Part shown: positions 55,445-64,000 of the stretch, one piece after another
Numbering within the stretch: the stretch's first letter is position 1
Layout of the letters: each line of letters begins with the position of its first letter
NCBI RefSeq assembly: GCF_026914185.1
Contig: NC_070563.1
Coordinates: 5,043,001-5,107,000, forward strand
Origin: Puccinia triticina
Taxonomy: Eukaryota; Basidiomycota; Pucciniomycetes; Pucciniales; Pucciniaceae
DNA: 64,000 nt
Direction: 5' to 3'
The notes under the pieces: generated by a model
What the model was told of the DNA's origin: nothing
The model's input: only the letters and a program-made list of their open reading frames with translations
The model's database searches: none
Translations under genes and position numbers: made by a program

Positions 55445-56252
55445 CACTGCGGGCATCTTGCTGTTGCTGCGGCCCGCAGGGACATCATGACGCTGCATAT
55501 CAGAATGCAGCGTCAGCTGCAGCGACATCTGGCCGGCTGATTTGCCTTTGGACAGCCGGCCACCAATACATACAACCTCTCGATGACCGGTCCTTGTGCC
55601 GGCCATCGAGAGGATTACACACTCCTCTCACTCTCATGGACCAGTCATTGGAAGGAGTCCACACTCATCTTGATGCCAGCACACACCGGCGTCAAGAGGA
55701 GTACAGACACCTCTTGATGGCCGGCACAACGACTGGTCACCGAGAGGAGTACGCACTCCTCTCAATGGCTGGCCCAAGGCCCGGTCATCGGGAGGAGTAC
55801 ATACACACTTCCCTCGATGGACGGCACAGACCGGGCATCGAGGTGCATGTACTCCTCTCGACGCCGGCCTGTGTTGGCATTGAGAGGAGTGTGGACTCCT
55901 CCTCCCAATGACCAGTCGTTATGCTGGTCATCGAGAGGAGTGTGGACTCCTCCTCCCAATGACCAGTCGTTATGCTGGTCATCGAGAGGAGTGTGGACAA
56001 CTCTCAACGGCCGGCACAAGGACTCCTCCTGATGGCCGGTCCTTGGGCCAGCCATTGAGAGGAGTGCATACTCCTCTCGGTGACTGGTCGTTGTGCCGGC
56101 CATCGAGAGGTGCGTTGTGTGTACATACCCCGGTGGCCAGCTGATGGACAGCCGGCCAAGTGTCGCTGCAATACTTGTTGCGCGGGGTTCAAATCCCCAC
56201 TGAATCGTCAGATGTTGCTGCGGTCCGCAGCAACATCGAGATGCCGGCAGTG
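55445..56252. mobile_element. CACTA-like MITE, palindrome-rich
   Basis: The ends CACTGCGGGCATCTTG and, inverted, CACTGCCGGCATCTCG extend as imperfect inverted repeats of nearly 50 bp. They are flanked by TGC (55442-55444 and 56253-56255), a 3-bp duplication. Inner parts are also inverted copies (catcgagaggt and gtggcc(a/g)gctg blocks near 55540-55600 and 56100-56150). A 51-bp direct repeat lies at about 55881-55983. It has no coding capacity. A B-box-like word ggttcaaatcc occurs near 56190. Confidence 0.72.
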
Positions 56253-56793
56253 TGCGCTGATGCATGCTGGGCTCATTTAGTCTAGACATTATCCGCCGTT
56301 ATGCTTGTATGTAATCCTGGGATGAAAAGTCTTATTGACATTGCTTATCACTATATCAGGACCATCAAGTCTAACTAAGAGTGGGTGTCAGAATGCTTAG
56401 AGCAGGAATGGAATATAACACCTTGCATTTCCTGAACTTGTGAAGTATTTGTCTCTCTTTGAGAACAAATGTCTCTGTTCTTCAGATGAATCTCCGGATG
56501 ATATCAACGAACCCACCAGAGTCAGACACGCACCTGTTTGGCGAAGTAAGCGCGCCACCGCATCATGTGAAGAAATAGACAAGAAGACAGCACAGCTTCG
56601 CAATCAGATGCCAAAAAGAGTCGGCTAAAAGCCAGAAAAGCGCATCAGTTTAGGTGCTCGGGCCCCGCCAGGAGGATTGCTAGCATCGCCATGCCATCTT
56701 CCGGTAGATTGCTATGATGAGGTTTGGTTGGCCTCTCTATCTGCGGGCGCAAAAAAGGAACTGGAAATCAAACCAAGACCAATCTTTGATTGA

Positions 56794-57494
56794 CATGCTC
56801 TGATTTCGAAAAAAGAGCAAAAGCCACTTCCTGACCAGAGCAAAAGCTGTTCCCTAATTTCTTTAAATACTTAGGTGGGTTTGGCTTCGAATTTTCCAAA
56901 CAATAAATGAAAGAGTACACCACGGGCGCACCAGAACGTCTGGGGACGGGGAAACCACGCCGTCCCAGGACAGGGCCACCCCCGCAACAATATACGGCCC
57001 ATACACAGGCCCTGTGCCAGGTCTCGCGGCGGCACCATGCAGCCGTCTCGAGACCCCACAAGAATTTGGACGGTCTTAATTCCACGTCACCAGACGGGAG
57101 CAGCCAACGTGAGCCCGTCCGCTTCAGCACGCCCACCAAACAGGGCACTCCCCACCGACGGCCATATCCCAGAAGTACATTGAGCCTACGTCGCGCAAGC
57201 CATTGCACGGCACAGGCACGGCATCCTGCTGCACAAACCGCAACGCGCCGTGTAGAGCAAGTACACATTTCCCACATCATGGGATTACTCAGTAATTATG
57301 TAATGACAGTTGTATTTGGTATTGCGTACGCATTGGGGGAAAAAAGAAATATACACATGCCCAACACACACTACGCCAAATGAAACATTCACAGTAAGGG
57401 AAACTACGTAGGAGAAACAAAGAAAAAAAAAACTATCTACAAATGTGTACAAATTTGGGGGAAATGGGCACCCATCAAGAACAACTTTTGAATG
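56794..57494. other. Spacer between two convergent broken genes
   Basis: Open frames on both strands (56907-57383 plus, 56768-57280 minus) overlap extensively and show no domain. I would not call a gene here. Confidence 0.4.
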
Positions 57495-57895
57495 TCATGC
57501 TCGATGGGATCCGGTGCTGGACGTTGGCAAAGGTCGGGTTGCGTTTTCTTCTGCAATGATTGCCATCTTGGCCATCACCTCGAGCTTGGTGGGGGGCCGG
57601 ATATTCTCCACGTCAAGCCAAGAGAAGAATTGGTCTCCGAATGAGCTTGAATCCAGCTCAAGTATGAGCTTGAATCCAGCTCAAGTATGAGCTTAAAAAA
57701 ACTGTATGCAGATAGTCGTGGTTCAGTAGCAATACAAGCGCATGAGCCATTGCGTGCGCCAAAGGTCACTCACGCTTGCCTGTAAGAACTGCACCGTCCT
57801 TGGAGGTCCTGTAGTTGCTTGTCAATTAAAGCCCACTGCTAATTAATATCCCCCAGCACCCGACGGGCATAGTGAGAAATCGTCTGAATCCTCAG
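57495..57895 (-). pseudogene. Unidentified rust gene, 3' piece (split by Copia)
   Basis: Following the Copia insertion the frame continues LRIQTISHYARRVLGDIN, meets a TAG, then QWALIDKQLQDLQGRCSSYR to a donor at 57774. The last exon (57645-57495) reads SFGDQFFSWLDVENIRPP and TKLEVMAKMAIIAEENATRP and ends at a TGA. Splice phases agree. It is convergent with the KDZ gene. I have seen similar repeated rust proteins but cannot name a function. Confidence 0.55.
57641..57686. repeat. 23-bp tandem, two copies
   Basis: The unit atgagcttgaatccagctca agt is repeated exactly at the intron-exon border of the gene above, next to the acceptor. Confidence 0.8.
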
Positions 57896-57900
57896 ATAAG

Positions 57901-58264
57901 TATAAGATGCTGTATGGGTTTGGCAAATGGGAAACTGGACGAAACAGTCACGTCGCGTCAGCTATCGGCACTGGCGATCCCGTCTCCAATCTTGGTGTGA
58001 TTGCATGAAGATAAAAAGGAAAAAACCGCTACTAACCTGGACAAAACAGTCCTGTCGCGTCAGCTATTGGCACTGGCGATCCCGTCTCCAATCTCGGTGA
58101 GGAAAAGAGATTGGAGGCGGGCGCGGGAACGTCCAGGCTAAATAGTAACTACCCAACCTAACCGGGTGAATCCCCCGGAGTATCACCCGTTAGGTTTAGA
58201 CTAAGTACATGAAACTATGTTTTTGTAATCTTGTTTTCTTGAATCTTCCGCCTACACTCCAACA
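57901..58264 (-). repeat. 3' LTR of the Copia element
   Basis: It pairs with 62684-63047. On minus it starts TGTTGGAGTGTAGG. Confidence 0.88.
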
Positions 58265-58280
58265 CCCCCCCCCCCTCAAG
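58265..58280 (-). promoter_or_regulatory. Polypurine tract of the Copia element
   Basis: CTTGA followed by eleven G on minus, directly before the 3' LTR. Confidence 0.75.
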
Positions 58281-58290
58281 ATTGCAAAAA

Positions 58291-61200
58291 CTACCCCAAT
58301 ATTCCCAGCTGTCCCAGTGCGCTAACCATTTTCGTCGGACCTAATCTTTTTGTCATAACATCCGCCCGCTGATTGAGAGTGCTGGTCCAAGTAACTTTGA
58401 TTTTGTTTTCCCTAATGAGATCATTCACAAAATAAAACGCCCGTCTGAGGTACTTGGTCTTCTTTTTTGAGGTATTGTCAGTAGCTATCAAAATGGCCGC
58501 CTCATTGTCGCAGTGCATCAACAGTTGAGGTTTGGCATCCATTTCTTCAAAGATGTTCAGGAGGTGCGCCAATTGTTGTGCGCCTTCTGAAAGAGCCAGG
58601 TATTCCGCCGCGCAAGTAGACATCGCCACCACCGTCTGCCTCTTCGAGCCCCATGCGATGCTGTCTCCGTCATGGGTGAGCAGGTATCCTGTTGTCAACC
58701 GTTCATGCTCTCCCCCCCAGTTTGCATCCGTCCACAGATCCAATCCGCCTGATCCCGCCTTGAACACAAGTCCCGCTGTCGTTGTCCTTCCCAAGTAGCC
58801 AATCAACCAGTCCAACGCTTTCCAATGAGTCTCTGAAGGGGCCGAACAAAACCGCGCCAAAAGATTTACCGCGTAAGACAAATCAGGCCTTGTTCCACAC
58901 GCCAGATACATTCGTGATCCTATCGTCGAGCGGAATTCAGTCTGATCTATAGGTTCACCCGCATATGTCTCAAGATCTCTCTCCAGCAGAGGGCAATTAT
59001 GATTAAAGACGGAGTGGCGGTAAGTTTCAACTATCTGGTTCGCCATGATTGATTGATTCAGCTTGAGGTGTGGACCATCCCAAACAAAGTCTATGCCGAC
59101 CAGACGCTGTACGTTTTCGGACCATTTGATTTCCAGCTGAGCTTCCATTCCACGTCTCAAATCCCCGAGGAGTGACTTGTCCGAAGATAACGCAAACCCA
59201 TTGTCCACATGCAACTAAATGATGATGAAGTTGCCACAGCGGCAAAATAAATAGAGAGAAGGTTCTATCTCACTTGCTTCAAAACCAAGATCCAGAACAG
59301 TCTTTTGAAAGAATTTCCACCAGCAGCGCGCAGCTTGCTTGGTTCCATATAAAGCTTTCTTCAGACGCATTACTTTTCCTTTGAGCAATGGGTTGATTTC
59401 GATTGGCAGTTGAATGTAGACTTCCTCTTCAATGGGACTGTAAAGGTAAGCCAAACTCACATTGAAAGTTGCTGTCGAGAACCCATGGGATATTGCTATA
59501 GAGATGAGAAGGCGAAGGGTATTAAGGGACGCCGTTGGAGCATACGTTTCATTGTAATCTAGGCCTAGCTGTTGATTAAAGCCCTTTGCGACATACCGCG
59601 CTCTGTATTTGTTGACTGATCCATCCGGCTTCCTCTTGATGGAGAACACCCAACAAGCTCCCAGAGCTTTACAACCTTTCGGAGCCACCGTTGGGATCCA
59701 AACTTCCAGCTGACCAAATTTTGGCATCTTGTATTCAGCTGCTTCACGCCATAAGTGAGCATCCGGTCCAGCAAGCGCTTGTTTGATGGTCTTCGGAAGG
59801 TTGTGTTCTTCCGCAGTCAATAGAAGCCCCATTTGACAATGTTCTTCCTCAGCGATCTCCGATGTCTTCTCCTCACCAAGTTTCAACATTATTTGTTTCA
59901 GGATCATATCCACTTGGGAGTCGTTTGTTGTTTCCGGCGTTGCTAAGAGATCATCTGCTGTCTTGGTGGTGACTTTCTCTACTGGAAGCTTCTGAAAGTC
60001 TGGGAACTTCACCGAAGTGGAGTGAACCATACGATGTTCACCGTGTACCCAGAACAGCCAACCTGCGCCAGATGCCGGGTATCCAAGGAGTTGCCCCTCA
60101 CGCGCCCGTTCATCTAGTTTCATCCGCTTCTCCTTTGGTATATGGATGATTCCTCTAGCTCCAAACGGGTAGAGTGTCTCCGGGATTGGTTTCACTTTGT
60201 AGAGAATTTCCAAGGGAGTCTTGTTGCCGGTGCGGGTGTTCGGAAGCCAGTTGTGGAGGTGAGCAGCTGTTGAGTATGCAAAGCTCCACCACTTGCTTGA
60301 CAATTCACTCGAGTGCAGCATAGTGCGCGCCATGTCGCCAAGCGTCCGGTTCACCCGTTTGGCTTCTCCATTTTGGGAAGGAGAGTACGGAGTGACCGGC
60401 GCAAGAGTCGTCCCTATGGCTTCCAGACAAGGCTTCAGGCTCTTGGTATATTTGAGGGCATTGTCACAGCAAAGATACGTCGGCGCCTTTCCCAGAGCTG
60501 TCTTCAGATGCTTGATCCAGGTCATAATCTTGTCGGGCACATCACTCCTGTTTGCCATGGGAGCACAAAACGTATATGTACTTGCGTGATCTCGAAGCGT
60601 TACAAGATATCGACAACCATTGATGTTCAGGTTGAGAGGTCCGATAACATCTGAGACACAGAAGTCTAGCGGATTGTTGCGTGGAATTTGAGTTTCCATT
60701 CCTAGCGCTTTCTTGTCCATACTCTTAGATTTCGCGCATTGCTCGCAGAAGAAAGGCTTCCAGGTTATCTTCTTGTTGGGATATTTTACGCGCAGGAAGT
60801 TCTTAACCACAGGGTCGGACACATGGCCAAGGCGAACATGCCAGAGATAGGAGTCGAAAGAGGGAGCCTCGGAGACTTTCTTTGCTTGCAAAAAAGCACT
60901 CGTCTTGAGTGACCAACAGTAGTTATGGAAGACTGTATCATATCTACTATTACAAGGATCAATAAGAGTCGCCTGAGTACCATCATAGACTAGCTTCCAC
61001 TCATAAGCGAGGAGGCGGCCCGTGGATAAGATGATACCGTCGACGCCCGGACAGTGGTAAACGTTCTCAATCTTCAGAGGACCCTTTGGTGTTGGGATCG
61101 TAACGCTGCCGATTTCAGAAACAGTTACGTTAGCGTTGGAGACGGCCAAGTAAAACGTACGCGGGCTGGTCAGCTTCCTGTCAACTTTGAAGAGGGAGGA

Positions 61201-62454
61201 GTCGCCACTCACGTGAGCTGACGCCCCCGAATCAAGCAAAACACCATCAGTGACCTCGGGAATGTTCACTTGTCGGAGACGATTACCAGAGCTTTCAGGA
61301 CGGTTGCTAGAGCTTTCAGGACGAGGTGGGGGTTGATACTTCGAGTCCTTGCCGTTGAAATCAGCATCTGGGGGACTGATCTTTCCGGTAGCCACATCGC
61401 GCCAGAAGTGGATACAGTCGGGGTACCAGTGCCCGTCATCACCGCAGTAGATGCAGTGGACGCCGTGCTTTTGGAGAAGAGACTCTGACTGCCCTTTTCC
61501 TTTAAACTGGACAGCCTTGTCTATCAACAATTGGGTTTGTCCTCGGGCCTGCGGTTGATTATTGCAACGTTGAGGCGCCACATACCTCGGCTGGTTCTGC
61601 ATGGCGTGGATGCGGTCCAAATCCATAGCCATTGGGTCGGGTGCTGACGATCCTAAGAGAGATTGAGGGCCATTCACTTTGTTGCGGAGTTTTTTGGCGG
61701 CGAATTGTAGGATAGTCAACACGTCATCAAATGGCGGAGCGTCCTTCTCATTCAGCTGTTGGCTGACGGTGAACTCGAAGGCCATTGGGTCTACACCTAC
61801 CGGGGGCTTGAAGTACGCTTGAAGCAAGATGCCAAGCGCCTCATCCCACGTGAGCTTGAGTTGACCTAACTCTGACTTGAGCCGAGCCCACACAGAGAGG
61901 GTCGAGTCGGTGGCAGGCGCAGAATCATTTAGGAGAGAAACGACTTCTCCTAAGAGTTCCATCTTTCTTCGCCAATCGGATCGCGAGCACTTTGACTTTA
62001 GGAGTTCGAATACCTCCTTCGGATTCAAGAGTTTTGAGGAATCAACAATATCGCCAAGGGTATCAACAATCGTGTTGCGAATGAGGCTTGTCACAGTCAA
62101 GGCTTCATCGACCATGAGATCATTGAAGTTCTCCGGCTTATCCGTGAATGCCTCTTGCCAAACAAGGACATGTCGAATGGTTCTGTCGAGGGCTGCTTCC
62201 CAGACCGGGAAGTTGGTGCCTTTGTAGACAAGGATTGGTTTTCGGGGGTTGAGCTGGTTGTGAACTTTGATCGGGTCCTTGACAAAGTTTTCCATGATCA
62301 TTTCTTGGCGAGTGCGAGGGCGATGGGGGGCAGCGGGTTGGAACAATTGAGCTTGACTCTGGTTGATCTTCAGAGTCGCTATCTCTTGACGGAGGTCATC
62401 AAAGAGTTTTTGGGCCTCGGCTGGTGTCAGATCTTGTTCCATTGCTGCTTCCAT
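58291..62454 (-). pseudogene. Copia Gag-Pol polyprotein with lost catalytic residues
   Basis: The best start is the ATG at 62454 (MEAAMEQDLTPAEAQ). Domains in order: Gag, CCHC knuckle CIYCGDDGHWYPDC, protease (LLDSGASAHVSG), integrase (LGHVSDPVVKNFL, FCVSDVIGPL, LCCDNALKYT, QNGEAKRVNRTLG), reverse transcriptase (KYRARYVAKGFNQQLGLDY, ATFNVSLAYLYSPIEEEV, then LHVDNGFALSS) and RNase H (LWTDANWGGE, VAMSTCAAEYLALSEG). A TAG (59215) falls just before the HVDN box. Changes from expectation: integrase AER to AKR, FDV to FNV, VDD to VDN. All three fit CpG-to-CpA transitions. The element is dead in cis. Confidence 0.85.
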
Positions 62455-62683
62455 TAAATGGTTTGATGAAGTGGGTGAGGGTGGTGCGGAGGGAACGGTG
62501 AAGTATGTAGAAGTGGATGCTTGGGGTTGGTTTAGGATTTTCGATTTCTTCTTCTCTTTTCTTATTCTTTTGATCTTGATCAATCTTCTTCAATCTATCT
62601 TTCTTCTTCTCGATCCAATTCATCAAACAACCGGGTCTGGATTCGGGTTATCAACACAGTGCGCAGAGAGCAGGCTTTTAACC

Positions 62684-63047
62684 TATAAGATGCCGTATGG
62701 GTTTGGCAAATGGGAAACTGGACGAAACAGTCCCGTCGCGTCAGCTATCGGCACTGGCAATCCCGTCTCCAATCTCGGTGTGATTGCATGAAGATAAAAA
62801 GGAAAAAACCGCTACTAACCTGGACGAAACAGTCCCTTCGCGTCAGCTATCGGCACTGGCGATCCCGTCTCCAATCTCGGTGAGGAAAAGAGATTGGAGG
62901 CGGGCGCGGGAACATCCAGGCTAAATAGTAACTACCCAACCTAACCGGGTGAATCCCCCGGAGTATCACCCGTTAGGTTTAGACTAAGTACATGAAACTA
63001 TGTTTTTGTAATCTTGTTTTCTTGAATCTTCCGCCTACACTCCAACA
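62684..63047 (-). repeat. 5' LTR of the Copia element
   Basis: It pairs with 57901-58264. Confidence 0.88.
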
Positions 63048-63712
63048 ATAAGCAATGCGCGCCCTGACCCGAGTGTTGGTGTGAAGGTCTCCCTCGGAGT
63101 TAGGCAACATCCAAGATTGCATCTGTAGTATCAAAACAAGCAATCAGTTAGGACAGGTTAGGACATGCCCGCTTTTTTTGCCCGGTTGACAGTAGCCTCA
63201 ACTTACATCAATAATCAAGTTGGTCAAGGTGGGAACTGGGTGTGTCAACGGTTGGCCCAAAGGGCTGTGAACCATGCTCAGCAACTGGAAAATGCCACAA
63301 CAAGTGAGCCCCCAACAATTGCTACACACGCGACGCACGGAAACTACTTACCCGCATTGCACCGCGCTCGTGTTTCAACCTATCACGCAACTCGGAATTG
63401 ACGCATTGCACCGCGCTCGTGTTTCAACCTATCACGCAACTCGGAATTGACGCTCGCTACTGCTGCCGGGTCTCTATCCATATACCCGGCGGGCAGGTAA
63501 TCTTGTTTAAACTTGTTTGATTGCATTCTGACATGATCCTGAATAAGAGGATGTCAGTTCAGCGTCCATTGCGCAATTATCAGCCCGTTTCGCACCTGCA
63601 CCTGCTCCAGTAGACTGCGTCCCGCTGGCGGTCCACCTTGAATTGGGTCACATGAGTACACCTCCAAAAAAGGATCCATAGGGATTTCCTTTGCACGGTT
63701 CTGGACAAAGGC
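63048..63712 (-). pseudogene. Unidentified rust gene, 5' piece (split by Copia)
   Basis: Exons 63712-63596 (AFVQNRAKEIPMDPFLEV ... GGPPAGRSLLEQVQ), 63538-63352 (DYLPAGYMDRDPAAVAS, LRDRLKHERGAM), 63284-63207 (LLSMVHSPLGQPLTHP) and 63122-63048 (MQSWMLPNSEGDLHTNTR) all join in phase 0, provided one copy of a 49-bp duplication in the second exon is discounted. The last exon runs into the Copia and resumes at 57895. More exons probably lie upstream (63713-64000 contains protein-like minus frames). The 49-bp duplication, the insertion and a TAG make it a pseudogene. Confidence 0.55.
63353..63450. repeat. 49-bp tandem duplication within an exon
   Basis: Copies 63353-63401 and 63402-63450 appear identical. 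The length is not a multiple of three, so the copy shifts the reading frame of the minus-strand gene. Confidence 0.88.
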
Positions 63713-64000
63713 CTACAGAAAGAAAGTCAACTGTTGACAGCACATCAAACTCGAAGAGGCAGGAAGACCCACCCAAAGGTGACGTGAATAGGAAAACAAC
63801 CGCGCCTGTACAGACAATGAGGCCGCCGTCGGAGTTGCCAAAAGGGCCATGTCCCGGGAGTGAATGAGCGACTCAACTGACTGTCTCACAGATAGAATTG
63901 AATACAGCAAAATGGCATATTGTCGCGGTCTGGGGATCTAAAGGTACGCAAAAGGTCAGATGGGTTGTTTCTTGAATGCAGATAGGTTACTAGAGAATGA

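Larger units (their letters stand above)
55096..56793 (+). pseudogene. KDZ transposase-family gene, 3' piece
   Basis: It continues the frame cut at 17239: ITEMTKEFKCASKG ... ADEQQDQRTARRVA to a donor at 55255, then an exon from 55325 (LRQMRHSTDLVSETK). The tRNA-like sequence and a MITE intervene. The last exon (about 56361-56793) reads RAGMEYNTLHFLNL, shifts frame by one base near 56440, and continues KYLSLFENKC, NEPTRVRHAPVWRSKRAT, DKKTAQLRNQMPKRVG. After a TAA it runs on in frame to LASLSAGAKKELEIKPRPIFD minus its last residues. This C-terminus is one I recognise from the KDZ-type family abundant in Puccinia. The large insertions, the frameshift and the stop make it dead. Confidence 0.7.
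57901..63047 (-). mobile_element. Copia LTR retrotransposon, inactivated
   Basis: Two 364-bp LTRs (57901-58264 and 62684-63047) are flanked by ATAAG (57896-57900 and 63048-63052). The host reading frame is continuous when the element and one target copy are removed, which confirms the boundaries. A run of 11 C then tcaag (58265-58280) is the polypurine tract on minus. The LTRs differ at about nine positions, seven of them CpG transitions. Each LTR contains a roughly 60-bp internal duplication (tggacgaaacagtcc...). Confidence 0.9.

Noticed and set aside
55445..56252. CRISPR-like or satellite array because of evenly recurring short repeats
   Set aside because: The repeats are palindromic fragments within one bounded MITE with CACTG ends. 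The genome is fungal and spacing is irregular.
56768..57383. Overlapping open frames on both strands as genes
   Set aside because: Composition is GC-driven, with no domains and no splice structure.

Overview
This is a stretch of a rust-fungus genome (Pucciniales, most like Puccinia). The clues are short GT-AG introns of about 48-100 bp in every gene with real exon structure, a KDZ (Kyakuja-Dileera-Zisupton) transposase-family C-terminus of the kind repeated in Puccinia genomes, and wall-to-wall fungal transposons. There are no bacterial features. No clearly intact single-copy host gene lies inside the window. Almost everything is mobile DNA or mobile-DNA debris, much of it nested.

Layout. 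1-2403: a two-exon cysteine-rich protein gene (minus) and a hAT-like MITE with perfect 8-bp target duplication. 2407-5749: a PIF/Harbinger-like element with 60-bp perfect terminal repeats and a TTA duplication. It carries a broken captured coding fragment and a solo LTR (4016-5339). 5753-6573: GC-rich, no gene seen. 6579-9745: a complete LTR element with only a gag (minus). 9880-13577: a decayed DIRS-like gag and reverse transcriptase (plus). 13578-17089: degenerate, partly GC-rich sequence. 17090-56793: a KDZ-family pseudogene cut in two by a 37.9-kb nest. 57495-63712: a second broken gene (minus), cut by a Copia element (57901-63047).

The nest. A gag-protease LTR element (17240-55095, minus) entered the KDZ gene. 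A 29-kb CACTA-type DNA transposon (17803-47048; about 117-bp terminal repeats, TAT duplication) entered its 3' LTR. An 11.4-kb Gypsy (32975-44409, LTRs differing at only two positions I can see) entered a gene of the CACTA. The CACTA encodes a tnp2-type transposase plus three other genes. Two of these are large, divergently transcribed and carry helix-extension-helix (HeH/LEM, SAP-like) motifs. The Gypsy carries an apparently intact, TATA-driven, five-exon gene in antisense between pol and its 3' LTR.

Cross-cutting signals. The three LTR insertions of one related clade (solo LTR, gag-protease element, Gypsy) all sit at ACCGN targets. Catalytic codons of three unrelated reverse transcriptases and one integrase appear lost by CpG-to-TpG/CpA change. 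Most in-frame stops are TGA in positions that fit CGA-to-TGA, and all four differences between the LTRs of the gag-only element are CpG transitions. This suggests deamination-driven silencing. Splice phases and target duplications were checked by hand; family names rest on motif recognition, not database searches.
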